A DNA stretch of 5,848 bases from NCBI GenBank assembly GCA_937944945.1, contig CALEBD010000419.1:1-5848 (forward strand), given 5' to 3'. The position numbers were made by a program, and so were the translations under genes. The notes beneath the pieces were generated by a model. It saw only the letters and a list, made by a program, of their open reading frames with translations. It searched no databases and was not told the origin of the DNA. This DNA comes from an uncultured Clostridium sp. (GTDB lineage: Bacteria; Bacillota; Clostridia; Peptostreptococcales; Peptostreptococcaceae). Of the stretch, positions 1-4,905 are shown in pieces (the first letter of the stretch is position 1; each line of letters starts with the position of its first letter).

Positions 1-176
1 TGACAGCGGCCGCGGTAGCCCTGCTGGTACGGATGATCTCCCGTAATGAGCGTGCGGTTGCCGAGGCAACCAGCTGGCTGAAGAGAATTGTCGTGACCTG
101 GATTGTGCTCAATACTCTGGGTTTTGTGGTCGCCTATCTGCAGCCGCTGATCCAGGGCGGACAGTACACACCCTAA
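1..176 (+). CDS. 3' end of a small membrane protein, possibly a conjugative-element pilin-like (VirB2/TrbC-type) protein
   Basis: The frame starting at base 3 is open for 57 codons and ends with TAA at 174-176; its 5' part lies outside the window. The visible protein has a hydrophobic stretch (AAAVALLVRM), a short polar loop rich in charge (SRNERAVAEATSWLKR), a second hydrophobic stretch (IVVTWIVLNTLGFVVAYL) and a short polar tail ending in QGGQYTP. This pattern of two membrane helices joined by a charged loop is typical of small VirB2/TrbC-like proteins in conjugative elements of gut Firmicutes, and the loop wording resembles such proteins from memory. I cannot confirm this without a search. 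The G+C content (about 58%) and the GC-ending codons (CTG, GCC, GTG, CAG) are unlike every other gene in the window, so this piece comes from another genome or a mobile element. The coding frame is fairly sure; the function is a guess. Confidence 0.5.
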   Translation, partial: TAAAVALLVRMISRNERAVAEATSWLKRIVVTWIVLNTLGFVVAYLQPLIQGGQYTP

Positions 177-205
177 ACCACCCATCGAGTCCAGTAAGGG
201 CAAAA

Positions 206-223
206 TCAGAACTCAGAACTGAG
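206..223. repeat. Tandem heptamer and small palindrome at the composition junction
   Basis: The heptamer TCAGAAC occurs twice in tandem (206-212 and 213-219) and is followed by a further T. The second copy overlaps a perfect 5-bp inverted repeat, CTCAG-AA-CTGAG, at 212-223. Both lie a few bases left of the point where the sequence changes from GC-rich to AT-rich. Such short repeats occur by chance, but their place beside the breakpoint makes them worth recording. Confidence 0.45.
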
Positions 224-227
224 GAGG
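221..227 (+). promoter_or_regulatory. Orphan strong Shine-Dalgarno sequence (GAGGAGG)
   Basis: GAGGAGG is a near-perfect ribosome binding site, 44 bases after the stop of the left-hand gene. It probably belonged to the next gene of that element. The nearest ATG (230-232) is only two bases away, which is too close, and that frame (also containing a GTG at 236) closes at a TAA after eight codons, giving a meaningless peptide. The site is out of frame with the truncated regulator. It therefore looks like a ribosome binding site whose own gene was replaced at the junction. Confidence 0.4.
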
Positions 228-1140
228 ATATGTCAGTGAAGAAAAAAGAAATATAATTGCAAAGGTAATAGAGGATACAGGGTACATACCATCAGCTCAA
301 GCTAGAATACTAAGAACAAAAAAGAGTAAGTTAATAGGTGTTATTATACCAAAGCTAGATTCACAATCTATAAGTAGAGAAATTTTAGGTATAAATGAAG
401 CTTTATCAAAGGAAGGATATCAAATTATCCTTGCTGATACATTTAACAATGAACATAAAGAATTAGAATATCTTAAGGTTTTACAAAATAATCAGGTAGA
501 TGGAATTATATTAATAGCAACAGTATTTACTAAACAGCATAAAAAACTATTACAAGAGTTAAGTATACCAGTAGTAATAGTAGGACAATATTTAAAAGGT
601 TATTCATGTATATATAATGATGACTATAATGCAGCAAAAGATATAACTAAAGAATTAATAAAGGATAATAGAAAAAATCCTGGATATATAGGTGTAAACT
701 TAGATGATGAATCAGCTGGTAGCGGAAGATATAATGGGTATATAGATGCACTAAAAGAGTATGGGATAGATATCAATAAAAATAATATGAAAATAGCAAA
801 GTTTAATATGGAGGATGGTTACTTAAAAACAAAGGAACTTTTCTTAGAAAATCCAAATATAGACGCACTATTTTGTGCAACAGATAATATCGCTGTTGGA
901 GCTATGCAATACTTAAAAGAATGTGGAAAGAAAATACCAGAAGATATTTCAATAGTTGGTTTTGGTCATACAAATATATCAAAGGTTGTAGAACCTAAAT
1001 TAACAACAGTACATTTTCATTATAAAACTTCTGGAATAGAAGCTGCTAATATAATTATGAATATGATTGAAAATGGAGACAAAATTATTAGAGATATAAA
1101 AATGGGGTATGAAATAATAGTTCAGGAATCAACAAATTAA
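223..1140 (+). pseudogene. scrR: 5'-truncated LacI-family sucrose regulator (ScrR-like), DNA-binding helices missing
   Basis: The frame is open from just after a TGA at 220-222 to the TAA at 1138-1140, about 305 codons. The visible protein begins with GYVSEEKRNIIAKVIEDTGY and AQARILRTKKSKLIGVIIP. These match the third helix, the hinge helix and the first sheet strand of LacI/PurR-type repressors. The effector-binding domain follows complete, with the ATDNIAVGAMQYLKE and PEDISIVGFGHTNIS segments and a PKLTTVHFHYKTSG stretch that I associate with Firmicutes ScrR proteins. Family members are about 330 residues; the first 20 or so, holding the helix-turn-helix, are absent. No in-frame ATG, GTG or TTG occurs before the internal ATG at 787, so no working repressor can be made from this copy. 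The body shows no frameshift or stop, so the loss is recent or an assembly artefact. Its place upstream of sucrose genes supports the scrR name. All seven visible arginines use AGA. Confidence 0.82.
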
Positions 1141-1145
1141 AAATA

Positions 1146-1185
1146 AGCACTTAATCTGATAATGAGATTGGGTGCTTTTTTAATT
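1146..1185 (+). terminator. Rho-independent terminator of the regulator gene
   Basis: Five bases after the regulator stop codon, AGCACTTAATCT (1146-1157) pairs with AGATTGGGTGCT (1165-1176) across a 7-base loop. This makes a 12-bp stem with two G-U pairs, followed at once by a run of T (1176-1181) and TTT again at 1184-1186. It should end the regulator transcript and separate it from the permease operon. Confidence 0.88.
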
Positions 1186-1243
1186 TACAACTTATTACCT
1201 AGAGCAAGAGATGAAGCCATTGGCGCTATGAATGAAGTGAATT

Positions 1244-1272
1244 TATATGTATAATTAGTGATAATACATATA
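1244..1272. repeat. 9-bp perfect inverted repeat
   Basis: TATATGTAT (1244-1252) is the exact reverse complement of ATACATATA (1264-1272), with an 11-base loop. It consists almost only of A-T pairs, so as an RNA hairpin it would be weak; as DNA it could be a binding site. An AAAGGGG motif follows directly. It lies well upstream of the main promoter, and I cannot assign a function. Confidence 0.4.
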
Positions 1273-1365
1273 TAAAGGGGATATCAAAATAAAATATGGA
1301 ATTGATTTCAGATTTTAATAAATTTATAAGTTAGTCATAGCAAGTTATATGATTAAAGAATGTGG

Positions 1366-1414
1366 AAAAAAATTCAAAAAAACCTTTGCATAAATATAAG
1401 TAGCGTGCTACAAT
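1366..1414 (+). promoter_or_regulatory. Sigma-A promoter with A-tract UP element for the sucrose operon
   Basis: The -35 box is TTGCAT (1386-1391), the spacer is exactly 17 bases (1392-1408) and the -10 box is TACAAT (1409-1414); each box differs from consensus by one or two bases. Two runs of seven A (1366-1372 and 1376-1382), ten bases apart and so on the same helix face, lie just upstream of the -35 box, where an UP element contacts RNA polymerase alpha subunits. Transcription should begin near 1420-1422, giving a leader of about 47 bases before the permease start. This should be a strong promoter when not repressed. Confidence 0.85.
1400..1411. promoter_or_regulatory. Palindrome inside the promoter spacer, possible operator
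   Basis: GTAGC-GT-GCTAC is a perfect inverted repeat with 5-bp arms. It lies between the -35 and -10 boxes and overlaps the first bases of the -10 box. A protein bound here would block RNA polymerase directly. It lacks the central CG of typical LacI-family operators, so it is either the site of another regulator or chance. Confidence 0.4.
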
Positions 1415-1428
1415 GAACTTGAGAAATG

Positions 1429-1442
1429 TGAGAACGATATCA
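1429..1442. promoter_or_regulatory. Catabolite-responsive (cre) or ScrR-type operator
   Basis: TGAGAACGATATCA matches the cre consensus TGWAANCGNTNWCA at every fixed position except the fourth (G instead of A), and it has the central CG expected of LacI/GalR-family operators. It begins about eight bases downstream of the predicted transcription start, where bound CcpA or a ScrR-type repressor would hinder promoter escape. Because CcpA and ScrR belong to the same protein family, the sequence alone cannot say which binds; both may. Confidence 0.72.
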
Positions 1443-1467
1443 TATATTACAAAAGGGGGATAAAAAT

Positions 1468-3369
1468 ATGGAAGAAAATAAACAAGAAAAATATTTACGC
1501 ATTTCGAAAGAAATAGTGAATTACGTAGGTGGAGAGGATAATATTCAAGGCGTTGCACATTGTGCGACAAGATTACGTATAGTGCTAACTGATAATAATT
1601 TAGCCGACATTGAAAAATTAGAAAATATTGATTCAGTAAAAGGCGTGTTTATCGCAGGTAACCAATTGCAATTAATATTTGGAGCAGGTTTAGTAAATGA
1701 AGTTTATGAAGTATTCAGTCGTTATACACATACAGAAAATATGTCGCTTGGAGATATTAAAGCTCAAAGTGCTCAAAAACAAAATCCAATACAAACAGTA
1801 ATCAAGTCTTTATCAGATGTTTTTATCGGTATTATGCCTGGGATATTAGCTGCAGCATTACTTATGGGGATTACTGGTGTTTTAGGCAAATGGGATGTTG
1901 TTGTAAATAATGAAACATTATATGCAATTAATAAATTAGCAAGTATAGCTGCTAATGGAATATTTAGTATTTTACCAATGGCTGTTTGCTATAGTGCTAC
2001 TAAGAGATATGGTGGAAAACCAATCTTAGGTATGATTGTTGGAGCGATAATGCTTGATTCTTCTTTAGCAAATGCATATTCAGTTGGATCAGGAAGTGTT
2101 GTTCCAGAAGTTATTAGGATTTTTGGCTTCCCAATTGAATTAGTAGGATTTCAAGGTGGAATTATAATCGCATTAATGATGGGATTTGTAGTTGCTAAAT
2201 TAGATATTTTCTTTGATAAAAAAGTACCTGATTTTATTAAACTATTATTATCACCATTATGTACAGTATTTATTTCTACAGTATTATTATTCACAGTTGT
2301 TGGACCATTAGGTAGAGAGTTAGGTAATTTAATAACAGGAAGTTTAATTTGGATGACTGAAAATCTAGGTGCGTTAGGTTATATGATTTTTGCAGGTTTA
2401 CAACAAATAGTAGTTATTACAGGTTTACATCATATTATAGGAGCTGTTGAAGCTCAGTTAATTGCTGATACAGGGAGAAACTTCTTAAATCCTTTAATGT
2501 CAGTTGCATTGATGGGGCAAGGTGGAGCTGTTTTAGGATATTTAATATTAAACTGGAATGATGTAAAAGCTAGAGAATTATGTATTCCTTCATTTGCATC
2601 AACTTTATTCGGAATAAGTGAACCAGCTATATTTGGTGTTAACTTACGTCATAAGTTCCCGCTAGTTGCTGGATGCTTAGGAGGAGCTATTGCAGGTGCC
2701 TATGTTTATTTTGCTGATTTAGCAGCATTAGGGTTTGGGACAAGTGCATTACCTGGTATAGCTATTACTGACCCTACTAATAATGGATATATAAATTATA
2801 TAATAGCTCATATAATTGCTTTATCTACAGGTCTTGTGTTCTGTGTGATATTTGGTAAAGTTAAAGACAAAAAAACTACTAAAGTAGAAGATAGTGAATA
2901 TGATGTTTCAGAAAAAGTAGGCAATATTGAAGTTACTTCTCCTGTAAAAGGAAGAGTTAAAAATATAGGTGAATCATCTGATGCTACATTTGCATCAAAA
3001 TGTATGGGTGATGGAATTGCTGTAGATGTAATTGATGGGGAGATTGTCGCACCTTGTGATGGAAAGATAACTATTGTATTCCCAAGCAAGCATGCTATAG
3101 GAATGAAGCTGAAAGATGGTTCTAGTATACTTATTCACTGTGGTATTGATACTGTTAATATGGATGGTAATGGATTTGAAACATTTGTTGATGTTGACCA
3201 AGAGGTTAAAAAAGGAGATTTATTATTAAAATTTGATATAGATTTAGTAAAAGAAAAAGGATATTCTACGGAAACAATGATGTCATTTGAATTAGCTGAC
3301 AAACGTACTTTACAAATGCAATACACTGGTCAAACTCAAGGAAAAGATGTTGTTGCAGTAGTTAAATAG
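1468..3369 (+). CDS. scrA: Sucrose-type PTS permease, fused EIIB-EIIC-EIIA
   Basis: This membrane transporter takes up sucrose and phosphorylates it to sucrose 6-phosphate, using phosphate passed from PEP through HPr. All three domains of a glucose/beta-glucoside-class enzyme II are present in 633 residues, a normal length for the family. EIIB (about 10-85) has the phosphocysteine in VAHCATRLR at Cys32. EIIC (about 110-470) has many hydrophobic segments starting at SDVFIGIMPG (116-125) and the sugar-site motif GISEPAIFG (382-390). EIIA (about 488-625) has His542 in SKHAIGMKL and the phospho-acceptor His557 in LIHCGIDT; this 15-residue spacing matches His75/His90 of E. coli EIIA-Glc. The start is preceded by AAGGGGGA (1453-1460) at good spacing. 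Sucrose, rather than a beta-glucoside, is inferred from the adjacent GH32 hydrolase and fructokinase, since domain order alone does not distinguish them. Five of twelve arginines use CGN codons, unlike the flanking regulator and kinase. Confidence 0.93.
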   Translation: MEENKQEKYLRISKEIVNYVGGEDNIQGVAHCATRLRIVLTDNNLADIEKLENIDSVKGVFIAGNQLQLIFGAGLVNEVYEVFSRYTHTENMSLGDIKAQSAQKQNPIQTVIKSLSDVFIGIMPGILAAALLMGITGVLGKWDVVVNNETLYAINKLASIAANGIFSILPMAVCYSATKRYGGKPILGMIVGAIMLDSSLANAYSVGSGSVVPEVIRIFGFPIELVGFQGGIIIALMMGFVVAKLDIFFDKKVPDFIKLLLSPLCTVFISTVLLFTVVGPLGRELGNLITGSLIWMTENLGALGYMIFAGLQQIVVITGLHHIIGAVEAQLIADTGRNFLNPLMSVALMGQGGAVLGYLILNWNDVKARELCIPSFASTLFGISEPAIFGVNLRHKFPLVAGCLGGAIAGAYVYFADLAALGFGTSALPGIAITDPTNNGYINYIIAHIIALSTGLVFCVIFGKVKDKKTTKVEDSEYDVSEKVGNIEVTSPVKGRVKNIGESSDATFASKCMGDGIAVDVIDGEIVAPCDGKITIVFPSKHAIGMKLKDGSSILIHCGIDTVNMDGNGFETFVDVDQEVKKGDLLLKFDIDLVKEKGYSTETMMSFELADKRTLQMQYTGQTQGKDVVAVVK

Positions 3370-3376
3370 GAGGTGG
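3368..3376 (+). promoter_or_regulatory. Ribosome binding site overlapping the permease stop codon
   Basis: AGGAGGTGG begins within the permease TAG stop (3367-3369) and serves the hydrolase start at 3386. Only 16 bases separate the two reading frames, and no promoter or terminator lies between them, so the two genes are co-transcribed and probably translationally coupled. The start is a double ATG (3386 and 3389); the first is at the better distance from the AGGTGG core. Confidence 0.8.
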
Positions 3377-3385
3377 GGATCTCTA

Positions 3386-4822
3386 ATGATGACAAAAGAA
3401 GATTACTTAAATGAATATAAGACTCATAAAAGTATGCGAGATAATGTTAAAAGGGATAATTATCGATTACAATATCATTTGATGCCTCCAACAGGCTTTT
3501 TAAATGATCCAAATGGGTTATTTCAAAAAGACGGTGTCTACCATATTTATTTTCAATATACACCTTTTACAGCTGGATGGGGAACAAAGCTTTGGGGACA
3601 TTATACAAGCAAAGATATGATTAATTTTAATCAAGAAGAACCATTTTTATATCCAGATATTTCTCTTGATAGGGATGGTGTTTATAGCGGTTCTGCCTTT
3701 GTAGAAGATGAAACAATTAACTATTTTTATACTGGAAATGTGAAGTTGACTGATAGAGAAGATTATGATTATATTAATTCTGGTCGTGAACAAAATACAA
3801 TTCATATGACAAGTAAGGATGGATATAAGATTAGTGAAAAGGAATTAATTCTTTCTAATGATGACTATCCAATAGATATGTCCAAGCATGTTAGAGATCC
3901 AAAGATATTTAAAAAGAATAACTATTATTATATGGTTTTAGGTGGTAGAACATCAGATAATCAAGGATGTGTGTTATTATATAAGAGTAAAGATTTAATT
4001 AATTTTGAGTATTATAATCGTATAGAAGTTGATGATTTCGGATATATGTGGGAATGTCCAGATTTATTTGAATTAGATGGAGAATTATTTTTAGTAGTAT
4101 GCCCACAAGGAATATCTCAACGAGGTTATGATTATGCTAATGTTTATCAAACTGGATACTTTAAAGTTGATTATGATTTTGACAATAATACTTACAAAAT
4201 AAGTGAATTTAAAGAGTTAGATAGAGGATTTGATATTTATGCTCCACAAAGTTTTTTAGATGAGAAAAATAGACGTATACAATACGCATGGATGGGAATA
4301 CCTGATGCAGAATATAACAATCAACCAACTGTTGATTATTGTTGGCAACATGCTTTGACTATGCCTAGAGTTTTATCTTATAAAAACAATCAGATTTATC
4401 AACAACCACTAGATGAAATGAAAAATTTAAGATTAGAAAAAATAGTATCCAACTGTAAAAATATTAAACAAAAGGATACAGTTGTTTATGAAATGCAAGT
4501 TGATTTTGATAAGTCTCAAGATTTTGTTTTACAAATAAGAGACGACGTTCAATTATCATATTTAAATCATGTTCTTTCATTAAGTCTGAAGCAAAGTGGA
4601 TATGGACGCTCAATTAGAGCAGTTGAATTAAATGAAGTTAATAGCTTGACTATATATAGTGATACATCAAGTTTAGAAATATTTATTAATGATGGACAAG
4701 AAGTATTTACAACTCGTCTTTATGGAAAATTATCTAATCAAAATATAGAATTCTTAACAGAAAATAAAGGTGAAGTATTCTTCTATCCGTTAAAAGGATA
4801 TACAATTATTAAAAATGATTAA
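3386..4822 (+). CDS. scrB: Sucrose-6-phosphate hydrolase (GH32 invertase)
   Basis: This cytoplasmic enzyme hydrolyses sucrose 6-phosphate from the PTS into glucose 6-phosphate and fructose. The 478-residue protein has the usual GH32 length and all three catalytic motifs: NDPNG with the nucleophile Asp41, RDP with the transition-state-stabilising Asp171, and ECP with the acid/base Glu223 (WECPDLF). The five-bladed propeller spans roughly residues 25-335, with GFLNDPNGL, YHIYFQY and the YAWMG region visible. A C-terminal beta-sandwich (about 345-475) ends in LEIFINDGQEVFTTR, the usual GH32 closing segment. There is no signal peptide, which fits an intracellular phosphosucrose hydrolase rather than a secreted invertase or levanase. 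It follows the permease by 16 bases and shares its mRNA. Eight of nineteen arginines use CGN codons, as in the permease. The sacA/scrB naming varies between species; the activity call is secure from motifs and context. Confidence 0.95.
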   Translation: MMTKEDYLNEYKTHKSMRDNVKRDNYRLQYHLMPPTGFLNDPNGLFQKDGVYHIYFQYTPFTAGWGTKLWGHYTSKDMINFNQEEPFLYPDISLDRDGVYSGSAFVEDETINYFYTGNVKLTDREDYDYINSGREQNTIHMTSKDGYKISEKELILSNDDYPIDMSKHVRDPKIFKKNNYYYMVLGGRTSDNQGCVLLYKSKDLINFEYYNRIEVDDFGYMWECPDLFELDGELFLVVCPQGISQRGYDYANVYQTGYFKVDYDFDNNTYKISEFKELDRGFDIYAPQSFLDEKNRRIQYAWMGIPDAEYNNQPTVDYCWQHALTMPRVLSYKNNQIYQQPLDEMKNLRLEKIVSNCKNIKQKDTVVYEMQVDFDKSQDFVLQIRDDVQLSYLNHVLSLSLKQSGYGRSIRAVELNEVNSLTIYSDTSSLEIFINDGQEVFTTRLYGKLSNQNIEFLTENKGEVFFYPLKGYTIIKND

Positions 4823-4824
4823 TC

Positions 4825-4865
4825 AAAAGAGATTGTCACATAATAATATTGTGTCAATCTCTTTT
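4825..4865 (+). terminator. Hairpin between hydrolase and fructokinase genes, probable (partial) terminator
   Basis: Starting two bases after the hydrolase stop codon, AAAAGAGATTG (4825-4835) pairs perfectly with CAATCTCTTTT (4855-4865). After a single T-T mismatch, CACA (4837-4840) pairs with TGTG (4850-4853) around a 9-base loop. The T-run is part of the stem and is followed by AGCTTTT, so the structure could act as a terminator in both directions. No promoter is evident in the 40 bases between it and the fructokinase start, so it more likely attenuates read-through or protects the 3' end of the upstream mRNA than fully separates the genes. Confidence 0.72.
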
Positions 4866-4905
4866 AGCTTTTGATATACAAATTGATAGAAGAGGTGAAA
4901 ATTTA

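Larger units (their letters stand above)
1186..1467. other. Intergenic control region upstream of the sucrose permease
   Basis: About 280 bases without a convincing gene. From left to right it holds a short, relatively GC-rich stretch that reads as coding-like (about 1192-1254), an AT-only inverted repeat (1244-1272), an AAAGGGG ribosome-site-like motif (1274-1280), a weak alternative promoter-like pair (TTGATT 1302-1307, TATAAG 1325-1330, 17 bases apart), and then the main promoter, operator and ribosome binding site listed separately. I saw no BglG/SacT-type antiterminator target or leader terminator between the promoter and the permease start. This fits control by a LacI-type repressor rather than by antitermination. 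Confidence 0.6.

Noticed and set aside
230..256. Tiny frame from ATG 230 after the strong ribosome site
   Set aside because: Only eight codons, start codon two bases from the Shine-Dalgarno sequence, and out of frame with the regulator; it is a product of the junction.
787..1140. A separate 117-codon gene starting at ATG 787
   Set aside because: It is the C-terminal part of the LacI-family effector domain, continuous in frame with sequence back to 223, with no ribosome binding site before ATG 787.
1302..1330. Second sigma-A promoter (TTGATT, 17 bases, TATAAG)
   Set aside because: Both boxes are imperfect and the region is so AT-rich that such pairs arise by chance; the promoter at 1386-1414 is far better and correctly placed.
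1296..1334. 12-codon leader peptide frame (MELISDFNKFIS)
   Set aside because: It lies upstream of the main promoter, its ribosome-like motif is 15 bases away, and it contains no regulatory codon run.
1415..1467. Antiterminator (RAT) element or riboswitch in the permease leader
   Set aside because: The leader is only about 47 bases, with no RAT-like sequence and no terminator stem before the start codon.
1331..1570. Open frame of 79 codons on the minus strand
   Set aside because: It overlaps the promoter, operator and first 34 codons of the permease, lacks a plausible ribosome site and has low-complexity Phe/Tyr-rich content typical of a frame opposite AT-rich DNA.
2808..3326. Three overlapping minus-strand open frames opposite the EIIA part of the permease
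   Set aside because: They lie opposite a well-conserved domain, overlap one another in different frames and show no recognisable motifs; they are antisense shadows.
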